Positions 1 through 9,618 are shown, counted from the first letter of the stretch. The stretch: DNA of 64,000 nt from Asticcacaulis sp. UBA2476 (GCA_002342035.1 DDPE01000074.1:38431-102430); one strand, 5' to 3'. The notes: a model not told the origin generated them from the letters alone. Numbers and translations: made by a program.

Positions 1-2
1 CG

Positions 3-1280
3 CCATCGCAACCGGCGCGTGGTTTTACCGAGGATCATGACCTCAGCCAGACGACTGCCGATGTAAAGGGCTGGGCTGCAGACACCAAGGGCGGTCAGGG
101 CGGGCGCATTATCCGCGTCACCACCCTTGAGGCTACAGGCCCCGGATCGTTTGCTGAGGCGATTGCCGCCGACGGCCCGCGCATCATCGTGTTTGAAGTC
201 GGCGGGGTGATCGACCTCAAAGGTGCCACCTTGCGTATCGCTAAGCCCTTTGTGACCATTGCCGGTCAGACTGCGCCCAATCCGGGCATTACCTTTGTGC
301 GCGGCGAGTTCGGGATCGCCACCCATGACGTCATCCTGCAACATGTCGCCATTCGTCCGGGTGCCAATGATAAGGCCCCGCGCAGTGGCGGTCTTGATGG
401 CCTGTCGACCCGCAGTGCCTATAATGTCATCATCGACCATTGTTCGTTCTCATGGGCGACCGATGAGAACCTGTCGGCATCAGGCCCGCGCTTTGAAGGC
501 GCCACCCCTGATGAATGGCGCAAAGGCACCTCCAACCGCGTCACCTTAAGCCACAATATTATCGCAGAGGGGCTGGCCAATTCCGTCCACGAAAAGGGCG
601 AGCATTCCAAAGGCACCCTGATCCACGACAATGCCGAAAAAATCCTGATCTACGGCAATCTCTATAATTCCAATGAGGAACGCAGCCCCCTGATCAAGGG
701 CGGTGCCCATGTCGCCATCGTCAATAACCTGATCCACAATCCGGGCGGTAAGGCGGTGCATTATAACCTGATCGCCCATGAATGGGGTGAGGTGGCACCG
801 CAGACCGGCATCATCACCCTGATCGGCAATGTTTACCGCGCCGGCCCTGATACCCGTCCGGGCGTACCTCTGTTTGCGCTCGGTGGTTCGGGCGATGTCA
901 GTCTGTACCTTAAGGACAATATCGCCGCCGATGAAAACGGCAATAAGCTGCCCCAGACCGGGCGTTATTCGGCATCGGGTGCTAAGATTCTGACGGCCAA
1001 GACCCCGTACCTGCCCACCGATATCCGCATCCTTCCGGCGGCGAAGCTGGAAAACGCCATCTATGTCAGCGCGGGTATGCGGCCGTGGGCGCGCGATCCG
1101 ATCGACTTCAAGATCATCTCAGACGTGGCCGAAGGGCGCGGCAAGATCATCGATAGCGAAGCGGAGTCCAGCGGCTATCCGAAATATAAGCCGACTTCAG
1201 CGCCGTTTGTCGATGCCGACTGGAACCTTGACGACATGTCGCCCAAGGCGGGCTGGGCGTCATTGAGGGGCGCAAAATGA
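3..1280 (+). CDS. Pectate lyase-like protein (PL1-type beta-helix), 5' end outside window
   Basis: Secreted pectate lyase-like enzyme, expected to cleave polygalacturonate by beta-elimination. The frame is open from the first bases of the window, so the gene starts upstream; 425 codons are visible. Codons before the GTG at 189 encode family-typical sequence (GWAADTKGGQGG, then RVTTLEATGPGSF), so 189 is not the start. Later parts show beta-helix features: NVIIDHCSFSWATDE, then NRVTLSHNIIAE and ILIYGNLYNSNEERSP with regularly spaced Asn and hydrophobic residues. The signal peptide would lie in the missing part. A short dyad (TGATCCG/CGGATCA, 1278-1295) overlaps the stop codon. Pectate lyase C or a related parallel beta-helix lyase are the alternatives. 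Confidence 0.85.
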   Translation, partial: PSQPARGFTEDHDLSQTTADVKGWAADTKGGQGGRIIRVTTLEATGPGSFAEAIAADGPRIIVFEVGGVIDLKGATLRIAKPFVTIAGQTAPNPGITFVRGEFGIATHDVILQHVAIRPGANDKAPRSGGLDGLSTRSAYNVIIDHCSFSWATDENLSASGPRFEGATPDEWRKGTSNRVTLSHNIIAEGLANSVHEKGEHSKGTLIHDNAEKILIYGNLYNSNEERSPLIKGGAHVAIVNNLIHNPGGKAVHYNLIAHEWGEVAPQTGIITLIGNVYRAGPDTRPGVPLFALGGSGDVSLYLKDNIAADENGNKLPQTGRYSASGAKILTAKTPYLPTDIRILPAAKLENAIYVSAGMRPWARDPIDFKIISDVAEGRGKIIDSEAESSGYPKYKPTSAPFVDADWNLDDMSPKAGWASLRGAK

Positions 1281-1464
1281 TCCGGATGCGGATCAAACGT
1301 CTTATGCTGTTGTAAAGGCTGCTGAAAAAGATGTTCGACGAACTTGAAATAGGTCAGTAAATCGGTAATATTTCACTTTAATGGGGCTTTTGCGCTTAGG
1401 CATAACCACGATTTTTGTGGTGGTCTGCTGGCTCTTCCAAATGTTGAAGTTAGGAGATGCTGAC

Positions 1465-3192
1465 ATGGCCACCTATACCGGAACCGCTGGGGATGACACC
1501 TATACGGGGACCAACGACTACGACACTATCAATGGCCTTGGTGGGAAAGATACTCTTAGCGGCAGTTGGGGCAACGATATCATCGACGGTGGCGATGATG
1601 ATGACCAGATCTACGGGGGTATTGGCGATGATACACTCTATGGCGGGGCTGGAAATGACTATCTGGCCGGTCAGGGGGGAAATGACACTATATATGGTGG
1701 CGTGGGTAACGATGTTCTCTCTGAGTATGAAAGCGATGTTATAAGCCAGAACGCCTTATATGGTGAGGATGGCGATGACACGATTTTCGGTGGAAGTTAT
1801 GCCGCATATGCCTCTGGTGGCGCGGGTAATGACCACATTTTCTCAGCCGGGGACATAGACGGTGGCGATGGTAATGATCGTCTTGAGATCATTGGCCGCG
1901 GTACTCAGGCGATCAATGGCGGCGCGGGTAATGACCACATTAATATGATGTGGGCCAGCGGGGGTATCCACGCCACCGTACATGGCGGCGAAGGTGACGA
2001 CTTTATCGAAGTCGGTGGCGGCGTGGTGATCGCGTATGGTGATGGGGGGGACGATACATTTAAGAACGCCTATGCAACGTCTATCCAAAGTGCCACCTAC
2101 ATCGGCGGTGCTGGTAATGATGTTTATTACTATTATGCCGGTGTTGTCATAACTGAGGCCGCTAACGAAGGTATTGATACTATTATTTTAGGGAGTATCG
2201 ATTTTACCCTGTCTGAGCATTTCGAGAATCTGGAATTTACAGGTTATCTTAACGTCTACGGCACCGGCAATGCGTCTAACAACACCATAACCGGCAACGA
2301 AGGCGATAACCGCCTGGACGGCATGGCGGGTGCGGATACGCTGATCGGGGGCGGCGGTTCGGATATTTATGTGGTTGATAATGCCGGTGATGTGGTGGAG
2401 GAGTTGTATGGCACCTACGGCGGCATTGACACGGTGCTGTCGTCGATAAGCCATAGCCTGTCAGCCTATGTCGAAAACCTTACCCTGACTGGAAACGCGA
2501 ACAGTACAGCCATTGGTAATTCAGCGGCCAATACGGTAACGGGCAACAGCGGCGATAATATGCTTATTGGCGGGCTTGGCGATGACGGCTTATATGGCGG
2601 TCAGGGCAATGACACCCTGTTTGGTGAACTGGATAATGACACCCTGGTGGGGGGCGGCGGCATCGATGCCCTGTATGGTCAGGAGGGGATTGACGTTCTG
2701 TTCGGCGAAGAGGGGGGCGATTATCTTTACGGCGGGGCGGGCAATGACCGCATCTATGGCCAAAGCGGCGCTGATACTCTCTTTGGAGAGGTAGGCAATG
2801 ACGTGCTTGAAGGCGGGGAGGGCGGTGATTTCCTCGTCGGTGGTGCGGGCGAAGACGAACTGGTGGGCGGTGTCGGGGGCGATTATTTCTTTTATAATTC
2901 ACGCACTGAACTGGCAGACCGCATTTATGACTTCAGCGCCACTGAAGGGGACCGTTTTGTCATCGAAGGGGCGGCGTTTAACATACCGGCAGGGTTTACT
3001 CTGACAGAGGGGATTGGCCTGCGCCAAGGGGCGGGCGTTCAGCCTGTGGCCCAGACGGCGACCTTCTATTTTGATACCGCGACCAAAGCCCTGTGGTATG
3101 ATGTTGATGGCACGGGTGGAAGCGGAGCCAATGTTATCGCGTTCCTGCTCAATACGCCGACCCTGACGGCTGCGGATTTCATGTTCGTTTGA
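1465..3192 (+). CDS. RTX-type calcium-binding repeat protein, probable type I secretion substrate
   Basis: A 575-residue acidic protein made mostly of glycine- and aspartate-rich nonapeptide repeats of the GGxGxDxUx type, which fold into calcium-bound beta-rolls. One block covers roughly residues 5-210 and another about 340-470. Between them is an ENLTLTGNA / GNSAANTVTGNSGDN segment common in RTX exoproteins. The C-terminus (WYDVDGTGGSGANVIAFL, then LTAADFMFV) resembles type I secretion signals. An in-frame ATG at 1381 exists, but the ATG at 1465 has AGGAG at 1452-1456, and repeats begin directly after it. No catalytic domain is visible, so it may be an adhesin or surface-layer-like protein. 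No type I secretion genes lie nearby. Confidence 0.85.
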   Translation: MATYTGTAGDDTYTGTNDYDTINGLGGKDTLSGSWGNDIIDGGDDDDQIYGGIGDDTLYGGAGNDYLAGQGGNDTIYGGVGNDVLSEYESDVISQNALYGEDGDDTIFGGSYAAYASGGAGNDHIFSAGDIDGGDGNDRLEIIGRGTQAINGGAGNDHINMMWASGGIHATVHGGEGDDFIEVGGGVVIAYGDGGDDTFKNAYATSIQSATYIGGAGNDVYYYYAGVVITEAANEGIDTIILGSIDFTLSEHFENLEFTGYLNVYGTGNASNNTITGNEGDNRLDGMAGADTLIGGGGSDIYVVDNAGDVVEELYGTYGGIDTVLSSISHSLSAYVENLTLTGNANSTAIGNSAANTVTGNSGDNMLIGGLGDDGLYGGQGNDTLFGELDNDTLVGGGGIDALYGQEGIDVLFGEEGGDYLYGGAGNDRIYGQSGADTLFGEVGNDVLEGGEGGDFLVGGAGEDELVGGVGGDYFFYNSRTELADRIYDFSATEGDRFVIEGAAFNIPAGFTLTEGIGLRQGAGVQPVAQTATFYFDTATKALWYDVDGTGGSGANVIAFLLNTPTLTAADFMFV

Positions 3193-3229
3193 GTTTGAGC
3201 CTGCGGGGCAGGGCGTCTTTGGGGGCTTA

Positions 3230-4516
3230 TTATTTATCCCGTGATGTGAGTTCGGTTGCGGTTAGTAAGGACGATCGCGCGGGTAGAGCAAATAAACTCA
3301 AGGCCGCGACGATCAGAATGGCCTGAATGACATGCAGGGCCAGACCGTAGGACTGGGTGGCGTCAAATTGCAGGTTCATCATGAGCGGGACGATCCCGCG
3401 CACGATGGCGATGGCGGAATAGATCGTAAGGACGATGCGCCCGTAACTGCGCAGTCCGAAATAGCGCGATACCAAAAGTGGCAAAGCGCTGTATTCGGCC
3501 CCAAGCCCCAGACCCATCAGTATGCCCGCGAGGATAAGCATCGGCGTGCCTTCGCCGTATTGCAGCAGCAATAATCCTGCGGCGGCTAGGGCGTAAAACG
3601 GCGCCAGAATCCATGCGCCTTTAATCCGGTCGAGCAAAAACCCCATCGCCCATTGCCACAAGGCGCAGGTCATCGAAAAGACCGTGATCACCATGACGCC
3701 TTGGGTTAGCGTCAGGCCGCGTGACATCGCCACCGGTACGATCTGGGTGAACATGGCTGTAAGGCAGGCGGCGCATAATCCGACTGCGATGGCCAACAGC
3801 CAGAAGGTCCGGGTTTTCATGGCCTCAGAAAAGGTCAGGCCGTCGACGGGTACGGGGGCGTCTTTTGACATCTGCGGCCGCAGCGGTGGGTCGCGCAGAC
3901 AGGTCAGGACGATCGGAAAGCCGAGCGCAAATACCAAAAGCGCCACCCCCTGATAGGTAACCCGCCAGCCATAATAGGTCAGCAATACGCCGGCCAGTAT
4001 GGGAATAAGTGTGGCGCCTGCGCCATTGCCTATGCCTGCGGAAAACCCCAAGGCGGCACCACGGCCTTTTTCAAACCAGCCGGCGATGGCGCGGCTATAT
4101 ATGATCGGAGTGGTAAAAGTACCGAAAAATACGGTGGTGATAAACAGGGCATAGTACGGTCCGACCTGCGGCGGGGCCAAGGAAAACGCCGCCATAGCGG
4201 CGGCAAAGGTCGTGATGCCGAACAGAACGATCCGGCGTGGTCCGATCCGGTCGAGCAACCAGCCCAGAGGAATAAGGGTTATGGCGGACAACAGGGCGGC
4301 GATGCTGAGGACGCCAGCGACCTGCGCCCGTGGCCAGTCAAATTCCTGCGCGATCGGCACCATGACAATACCGTATACGGTCAAAAGCGCCGGGGTCGGG
4401 CTGACGAACGCGCCGATGGTGGCCGCCAGCAGGACTTTTTTCTGGGTGCGGCCAAGATCAGATGCCGCCTCGGCGGGGGCGTCTGCCGCCATTGCCGTCT
4501 CGCTGATGATTGCCAT
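3230..4516 (-). CDS. MFS transporter, first of two related carriers
   Basis: Inner-membrane major facilitator of about 428 residues with 12 predicted helices. Family features are the cytoplasmic loop GWLLDRIGPRR after helix 2 and GWFEKGRGAALGFSAGIGNG in the helix 4-5 region. The sequence is clearly related to the carrier at 12099-13379 (shared GFSAGIGNG / GISAGVGNG and ALGFP stretches). I chose ATG 4516 because GGGAG (complement of 4523-4527) lies 6 bases upstream and the residues before it look unlike an MFS N-terminus. It is divergent from the TauD-type dioxygenase at 4735, with a 218 bp shared upstream region. An organic acid or aromatic acid substrate is plausible from context but not shown. 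Confidence 0.85.
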   Translation of the reverse strand: MAIISETAMAADAPAEAASDLGRTQKKVLLAATIGAFVSPTPALLTVYGIVMVPIAQEFDWPRAQVAGVLSIAALLSAITLIPLGWLLDRIGPRRIVLFGITTFAAAMAAFSLAPPQVGPYYALFITTVFFGTFTTPIIYSRAIAGWFEKGRGAALGFSAGIGNGAGATLIPILAGVLLTYYGWRVTYQGVALLVFALGFPIVLTCLRDPPLRPQMSKDAPVPVDGLTFSEAMKTRTFWLLAIAVGLCAACLTAMFTQIVPVAMSRGLTLTQGVMVITVFSMTCALWQWAMGFLLDRIKGAWILAPFYALAAAGLLLLQYGEGTPMLILAGILMGLGLGAEYSALPLLVSRYFGLRSYGRIVLTIYSAIAIVRGIVPLMMNLQFDATQSYGLALHVIQAILIVAALSLFALPARSSLLTATELTSRDK

Positions 4517-4734
4517 GACGCGCTCCCGTAAAGTAACGGCAGTTATCCACAGATTGCGGGCGGGGTCTTGATGACAGGTGCCATAAGATTTGACCGCATC
4601 CACACCTGAGCTTGCCCCCAGGCGCACACAGTCGGTTTTGATCAAATAATCATGCCCGCGGGGACAAGAAGCCGGAGGCTGTCTTTGATACGGTCGCTTC
4701 AGTTGATGTCCACGCCAGTTGCAGGGTTAAACCG

Positions 4735-5850
4735 ATGAATATTGCCATATCCACGACAGAGGGCGCAACGCCGCTCGAACTCAAAGAAATCACCACCTCG
4801 GCGGCCTGGCGCGGGGATGTGCTGTCAAAGGGCGATTCATGGGTTTACATGCTGTCTGACGCCCAGATCGCTGAGCTTGAAATCCTAGGCGCGCGTTTTG
4901 TTGAGGCCGATCCTGACCTGCGCTTTGTGCAAAAGGAAGAATATCCGCTGGTCGAATGTGCCGAGGCGGTTAAGGAATGGGGCCGCGATGTCGATTCCGG
5001 CCGTGGTTTCGTACTAGTGCGGGGCCTGAAAACTCACCTCTATTCCGATGCCTTGTCGGCGGCGATCTATTATATTCTGGGCCTGCACATGGGCGATCCG
5101 ATCCGCCAGAACGAAAAGGGCGATCTGATCGATTCCGTCTATGCCACGTCGGATAAGACCATGGACGATCCGACCGCCAAGTCGTCCAAGGTGCGTGACT
5201 ATCTGGTGTTCCATTCGGATTCGTCGGATGTGGTGTCGCTGATGTGCCTGCGTCCAGCCAAGGAAGGCGGGGCGTCGTGTCTGGTGTCCGGCGCTGAGAT
5301 CTATAACGAGATCTTGCGTCGCCGCCCCGATCTGGCGCCGCTGTTGTTTCAGCCCTATCACTGGGACTGGCGCCGTCAGGACAAGAACGCGCCTGCCGAT
5401 ACCTATACCTCGCCGATCATCGACCTGACTGACGGTGTGTTTTCGATGTATGCCGGATCACTTTATATCCTAACCGCGCAGGAATATGAGGGCGTGCCCA
5501 AGCTAACGCCGGAGCAGATCGAAGTGCTGGAACTGTTTGATAAGATCACCTATGAGCCCGGCATGGCTATCGAGATGGATTTCCGTCCGGGCGATATCCA
5601 GTGGTTGTCGAACTATGCGGCGCTTCATGCCCGCACGACATTCTACGACTATCCAGAGCCTCAGCGCCGCCGCCACTTGCTGCGGCTGTGGCTGAGCCGT
5701 CAGGGCGAGCGTCCGGTCATCGACGGCTTCGGCAAGAACGGTGTGGTTCAGGTCCGTCACAAGCCCCGCGAAGGTCAGACGGTCGATGATCAGGGCTTCT
5801 TCCGCATCAAGGACGCGCCGGTGCCGCGTTTGCTGGCCGATCACGGCTGA
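4735..5850 (+). CDS. TauD/TfdA-family Fe(II)/2-oxoglutarate-dependent dioxygenase
   Basis: A 371-residue cytoplasmic oxygenase expected to couple 2-oxoglutarate decarboxylation to hydroxylation of an unknown substrate. The facial triad is visible as H160-x-D162 in FHSDSSD and H298 in AALHARTTF. R317 in RRHLLRLWLS is placed to bind the 2-oxoglutarate carboxylate. Length is somewhat above typical TauD (about 280) because of an N-terminal extension of about 90 residues. AGGG lies upstream of the ATG. It is followed by its own terminator, so it may be monocistronic, with the divergent MFS carrier as a likely functional partner. Confidence 0.85.
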   Translation: MNIAISTTEGATPLELKEITTSAAWRGDVLSKGDSWVYMLSDAQIAELEILGARFVEADPDLRFVQKEEYPLVECAEAVKEWGRDVDSGRGFVLVRGLKTHLYSDALSAAIYYILGLHMGDPIRQNEKGDLIDSVYATSDKTMDDPTAKSSKVRDYLVFHSDSSDVVSLMCLRPAKEGGASCLVSGAEIYNEILRRRPDLAPLLFQPYHWDWRRQDKNAPADTYTSPIIDLTDGVFSMYAGSLYILTAQEYEGVPKLTPEQIEVLELFDKITYEPGMAIEMDFRPGDIQWLSNYAALHARTTFYDYPEPQRRRHLLRLWLSRQGERPVIDGFGKNGVVQVRHKPREGQTVDDQGFFRIKDAPVPRLLADHG

Positions 5851-5868
5851 TCGCATTAGAGATAACCG

Positions 5869-5897
5869 ATATCCCGGACCAAGGTCCGGGATATTTT
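5869..5897 (+). terminator. Hairpin terminator after the TauD-type gene
   Basis: A perfect 12 bp stem (ATATCCCGGACC, loop AA, GGTCCGGGATAT) starts 18 bases after the stop codon. It is followed by only three further Ts, so intrinsic termination is likely but may be partial and allow read-through into the next gene at 5916. Confidence 0.7.
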
Positions 5898-5915
5898 GCA
5901 TCAAGAGGGGCGAAT

Positions 5916-6788
5916 ATGACACTAAAGATTGCGTTTCTGGGGCTTGGGATCATGGGTGCGGGCATGGTCCGCCGCCTGATCGGGGCCGGGTTTGAGGTGA
6001 GTGTTTATAACCGCAACCCTGAGCGGGCGGCTCCGTTTGCGGATCAGGCGCGGGTGGCGGCATCCCCGCGCGAAGCGGCCGAAGATGCTGATGTGATTAT
6101 CGCCATGCTGACCGATGATGCAGCCTCACGCGGGGTCTGGCTGGGGGCGGACGGGGCGATTACGGGCATGGCCGCGGATGCGGTCTGCATCGAAGCCTCT
6201 ACCTTATCGCCGGATTGGATTGCCGAGTGGGCGCAGGCTGTGGCCGTGGCTGGCGGCGTGCCGCTTGATGCGCCGGTGACGGGCTCAAAAGTCGCCGCAG
6301 AAACCGGTGAGTTGGTGTTCATCATCGGTGGCGACGCGGGCGGCATTGCGCGCGCCACCCCTGCGCTTAAGGCCATGAGCAAGGATATCGTTCATCTTGG
6401 GCCATCGGGCAGCGGCACAAAGTTCAAGCTGATCAATAACTTCGTCGGGGGTGTGCAGATTGCTGCCCTGGCCGAAGGGCTGGCCATGATCGAGCAAAGC
6501 GGCCTTGCGTTTGAAAAGTCTGTGGAAACCCTGATCAGCGGCGCGCCCGGCAGCCCAATGGTGAAAATGATCACCGCCCGCGTGTTGGCGGGGGATTATC
6601 GCCCGAATTTTCAGGTCAGTTTGCAGGCCAAGGACATGGCCTATGCGGTCACCGAGGCCGAAAAGCTGGGGGTCGATCTGCGTACCGTCAAGGCCGCGAT
6701 AGCCACCTTTGATGCGGCCGTAGCCGACGGCTATGGCACGGAGGATATCGCGGCCGTGATAAAATCGGTGCGGGTGCGCTCACAATAA
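5916..6788 (+). CDS. NAD(P)-dependent oxidoreductase, 3-hydroxyisobutyrate dehydrogenase superfamily
   Basis: A 290-residue beta-hydroxyacid dehydrogenase-like enzyme. The Rossmann motif GLGIMGAGM is at residues 9-17, followed by VYNRNPER, whose Asn-Arg after the second strand favours NADP. The substrate motif is DAPVTGSKVAAETGEL (118-133), and the catalytic lysine is K171 with N175 in KFKLINNF. GAGGGG at 5905-5910 is a good ribosome site. A second member of the family lies at 28582-29463. Substrate not determinable: tartronate semialdehyde, 3-hydroxyisobutyrate or a related hydroxyacid are the family's usual ones. Confidence 0.85.
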   Translation: MTLKIAFLGLGIMGAGMVRRLIGAGFEVSVYNRNPERAAPFADQARVAASPREAAEDADVIIAMLTDDAASRGVWLGADGAITGMAADAVCIEASTLSPDWIAEWAQAVAVAGGVPLDAPVTGSKVAAETGELVFIIGGDAGGIARATPALKAMSKDIVHLGPSGSGTKFKLINNFVGGVQIAALAEGLAMIEQSGLAFEKSVETLISGAPGSPMVKMITARVLAGDYRPNFQVSLQAKDMAYAVTEAEKLGVDLRTVKAAIATFDAAVADGYGTEDIAAVIKSVRVRSQ

Positions 6789-6854
6789 GGCGTTCACGAA
6801 CGCGGGCAAATCAGGCTAGATGACGGCTGTTCCTTTCGCTGACAGGCCCATCTC

Positions 6855-8090
6855 ATGCTCATCCTTTCCCGCCGTGCCCTTGGTATTATCTTAAGTCTGG
6901 CCCTGATGGCGCCCGCTGCGTGGGCCAAGTCGCCGACGCCGACGTGGCGCCCGGCCTTTTATGCCGCGCCGGAGCCTTCGGGGGCAGATGTCACGGCCAA
7001 AGATATCACCCTGCGCCAGATCGTGAAGGTCAGCGCCGGTGGTGAGCGGGTACGGGTGCGCCTGTCCAACGCCTATGGCGACAAACCTTTGCGGCTTGAG
7101 GATGTTCGCGTCGCCCGCCGGACCACAGGATCGGGCATTGATGCCGCCACTGACCGGGGCCTGACCTTTAATGGGGCGGCAGGTGTTACTATTGCACCGG
7201 GAGCCTATGTCATCAGCGATCCGGCGGACATCACGGTTGAGGCCGGCAGCGATCTGGCGGTCAGTGTTTATGCGAAAGACCCTGCGCCGCTGAAATCCGT
7301 CCATGATATCCAGCGCGGGGTGCTGTACCGGATGGCGGGGGCGCAGGCGGCGACCACGCAGTTTCCGGCAGAGATGATCGATATCGGGATCGGCAATGCC
7401 TTTGCGTTTATCTCCGCAGTAGAGGTCGAAAGTGCGAAGCCCCTGTCAACGGTTATCGCTTTTGGAGATTCGATCACTGATGGCTATGGCATCACACCGG
7501 ATACGGGCCGGACGTGGCCCGATGTGCTCAACGCGCGCTTACGGGATGCCAAACTGCCGGTCAATGTCATCAATGCGGGCATCAGCGGCAACCGGATGCT
7601 GCATCACGGCACTTGGGCGCGGTTTGGTACCGGCGCACTGGCGCGATTTGACCGTGATGTTTTAAGCCAGAATGCATCAGCCGTGATCGTCATGATCGGG
7701 ATTAATGATCTGGGCCATGCCAAAAGTCCCGATGCCGCCGATTATGTCTCCGCGCAGGACTTGATCGGCGGCCTCAAGCAGATGGCCTTGCGGGCGCGGG
7801 CGCACAATATGAAAATCTATGTGGCGACCCTGACGCCATTCAAAGGCACGGTGTTCAAGGATTACTACACCGACCATAAGGAAGCTGAGCGCCAGACGCT
7901 TAACGCCTGGCTGCGGCAATCGCAGGACTTTGACGGGGTGTTTGACTTCGATAAGGCGCTGGAAGACCCGGCGCGTCCGGGCTGGCTCAAGGCTGGCTAT
8001 GATCTGGGTGATCATCTGCACCCGAACGATGCCGGGGCGGCGGCCATGGCCCATGCGATCCCGCTGTCGGCTTTTGATTGGGCGAAATAA
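6855..8090 (+). CDS. Secreted SGNH/GDSL hydrolase (esterase)
   Basis: A 411-residue exported esterase. A signal peptide is visible (basic RR, hydrophobic IILSLALMAPAAWA, cleavage near residue 24). A beta-rich N-terminal domain (about 25-190) precedes the SGNH domain: block I is FGDSITDGYG with Ser206, block II AGISGN, block III GIND (282-285) and block V DHLHP with Asp386 and His389. This two-domain layout occurs in carbohydrate esterases that deacetylate plant polysaccharides. Its neighbours in a plant-polymer region fit this, but the actual ester is unknown. Confidence 0.83.
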   Translation: MLILSRRALGIILSLALMAPAAWAKSPTPTWRPAFYAAPEPSGADVTAKDITLRQIVKVSAGGERVRVRLSNAYGDKPLRLEDVRVARRTTGSGIDAATDRGLTFNGAAGVTIAPGAYVISDPADITVEAGSDLAVSVYAKDPAPLKSVHDIQRGVLYRMAGAQAATTQFPAEMIDIGIGNAFAFISAVEVESAKPLSTVIAFGDSITDGYGITPDTGRTWPDVLNARLRDAKLPVNVINAGISGNRMLHHGTWARFGTGALARFDRDVLSQNASAVIVMIGINDLGHAKSPDAADYVSAQDLIGGLKQMALRARAHNMKIYVATLTPFKGTVFKDYYTDHKEAERQTLNAWLRQSQDFDGVFDFDKALEDPARPGWLKAGYDLGDHLHPNDAGAAAMAHAIPLSAFDWAK

Positions 8091-8130
8091 GAAGGCCCCC
8101 ACCACCGCTTTGCGTAGCAAGGGGGGCTCT
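8091..8130. repeat. Fragment of the GC-rich palindromic repeat family
   Basis: The stretch CCCCCACCACCGCTTTGCG followed by GTAGCAAGGGGGGC forms short inverted arms (GCCCCC at 8095-8100 and GGGGGC at 8122-8127). It resembles the left half of the larger repeat at 46830-46907, which has CCCCACCACCATTCGCTTTG. Confidence 0.45.
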
Positions 8131-8144
8131 TTCCCGCACGGAGA

Positions 8145-8176
8145 CAAAAAAAGAGGCCGTTTCCGGCCCCTTTTTA
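8145..8176. terminator. Bidirectional terminator between convergent genes
   Basis: A run of As, a GC stem (GGCCG at 8155-8159 pairing with CGGCC at 8164-8168) and a run of Ts (8171-8175) form a hairpin that works in both directions. It lies between the convergent SGNH hydrolase and VOC genes. Confidence 0.75.
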
Positions 8177-8668
8177 TTATTCTGACGTGTAGTGGTCGGG
8201 TATGACGGGGTTTACCCCACCTTTGACCCACAGAACAATTTCGTTACCCCACGGGTCCATGAAGGCGTGGTTGAAGCCATTAAATTCCTTGCAGAAATGA
8301 TCGCGCCACAGGATTTTTGCGCCGCGTGTTTCCGCCGCTTCCAGAATACGCTCAGGCGTATCGTCATCGCTGACCAGTATCCAGGTACGGGCTTTGCGGC
8401 CAGGGCCTGCGACCGTATGGGGTGGTGCCCCGTAGGCGTCAGGATATGGACGGGCATTGTCTGTGCGATAAATGGCCAGATGCAAATTAGCGATTTCGCT
8501 ATCGCTACCGTCCTTATGACGGAAAAAGCCGCCCGGAACCAGACGATGGAATAAGCCGTTCGGGCGCGGCTCGTTTTCCCAGCCGAACACTTCGGCGTAA
8601 AAGATTCCGGCGGCTGTGGGGTCTTCAGCCGGCAGGTCAACAAAGATCAGGGTATTAGGGTAGGGCAT
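8177..8668 (-). CDS. VOC-superfamily (glyoxalase/bleomycin-resistance-like) protein
   Basis: A 163-residue vicinal-oxygen-chelate protein with two beta-alpha-beta-beta-beta modules. The N-terminus IFVDLPAEDPTAAGIFYAEV and the end of the second module, FMDPWGNEIVLW, are typical of the family. Members include extradiol dioxygenases, glyoxalases and antibiotic-binding proteins. Metal-ligand residues cannot be assigned with certainty. It is 113 bp downstream of the DODA/LigB gene on the same strand and may be co-transcribed. Confidence 0.75.
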   Translation of the reverse strand: MPYPNTLIFVDLPAEDPTAAGIFYAEVFGWENEPRPNGLFHRLVPGGFFRHKDGSDSEIANLHLAIYRTDNARPYPDAYGAPPHTVAGPGRKARTWILVSDDDTPERILEAAETRGAKILWRDHFCKEFNGFNHAFMDPWGNEIVLWVKGGVNPVIPDHYTSE

Positions 8669-8781
8669 TTTGATGTGTCCATTTCTTGAAAAGAACTCCG
8701 GGAGCTAATTTGGCTCCCGGCAAGCGCGACAGCGCGCCCGAGTGAATACGAGGAGCCTGCGCGGCCTCTGAGCGCAAAAAA

Positions 8782-9618
8782 CTACCCAAAGCGGAAAGCG
8801 GAGACCGTGGCCTGCATGACCACGTCGGAGAAGATGCGCTCGCCCTTATCGTCGTCACCGGCACCGGCGGCGATCATCAGCGGCAGCAGGTGTTCTTCGC
8901 GCGGGTGAGCGTTGCGGGCGGCCGGGCCTTGCGACCACTGCGACAGGGCGTCCATGCGCACGGCCTTTTCGTCCTGCGACAGGGATGAGGTCAGCCAGTC
9001 GTCAAAAGCCTTTGATGGCGCGGTAGCTGAGGGCGTGCGAAAGGCGTGCATGTTGTGGTAGCTCATGCCGGAACCCACAATCAGCACCCCTTCGTCACGC
9101 AGAGCTTTCAGGGCCTTACCTGCGGCCAGATGTTCCGCCGGGTCGAGGTTTTTCTTCAATGACAGCGGCACGACCGGGATGGAGGCATCCGGGAAGGCCA
9201 GCAGGAACGGAATAAATACGCCGTGGTCAAACCCGCGCGTGGCGTCAGTCTTTGCGGCGATCCCGGCATCGGTCAAAAGCTCAACAATCCGGTCGGCCAA
9301 TGCCGCCGATCCCGGCGCAGGGTATTGAAGTTCATAGGTATGTTTGGGGAAGCCGTAATAGTCATAGATCATTTCCGGTGCCGGGGAGGTCGCGACCGTA
9401 AACACGGATTCTTCCCAGTGACCGGAAATGACGACGATGGCTTTCGGGCGCTCCGGCAGGGTCGCGGCCAGATTTTTCAGCCACTCCGCCGTCTTATCCC
9501 AGGTATTGGCCGGCTCGCCCATCAGCGACCAGTCCATGAAAAAGCACGGGCCGCCGCCATGCGGAATAAACAGGGTCGGCTGGGTGGCCGCGGGTGCAGG
9601 TGATGCTGAATCGGGCAT
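8782..9618 (-). CDS. DODA-type (LigB-like) extradiol dioxygenase
   Basis: A 278-residue class III extradiol dioxygenase related to YgiD / 4,5-DOPA dioxygenase. Probable metal ligands are H20 (FIPHGGGP), H67 (VISGHWEES) and H244 (HPREEHLLPL). H132 (GFDHGVFIP) and H188 (SYHNMH) are conserved active-site positions. The family opens catechol-type rings using non-heme Fe(II) or binds Zn(II). In this neighbourhood of oxygenases it could be the ring-cleavage step, but a housekeeping YgiD-like role is equally possible. Confidence 0.85.
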   Translation of the reverse strand: MPDSASPAPAATQPTLFIPHGGGPCFFMDWSLMGEPANTWDKTAEWLKNLAATLPERPKAIVVISGHWEESVFTVATSPAPEMIYDYYGFPKHTYELQYPAPGSAALADRIVELLTDAGIAAKTDATRGFDHGVFIPFLLAFPDASIPVVPLSLKKNLDPAEHLAAGKALKALRDEGVLIVGSGMSYHNMHAFRTPSATAPSKAFDDWLTSSLSQDEKAVRMDALSQWSQGPAARNAHPREEHLLPLMIAAGAGDDDKGERIFSDVVMQATVSAFRFG

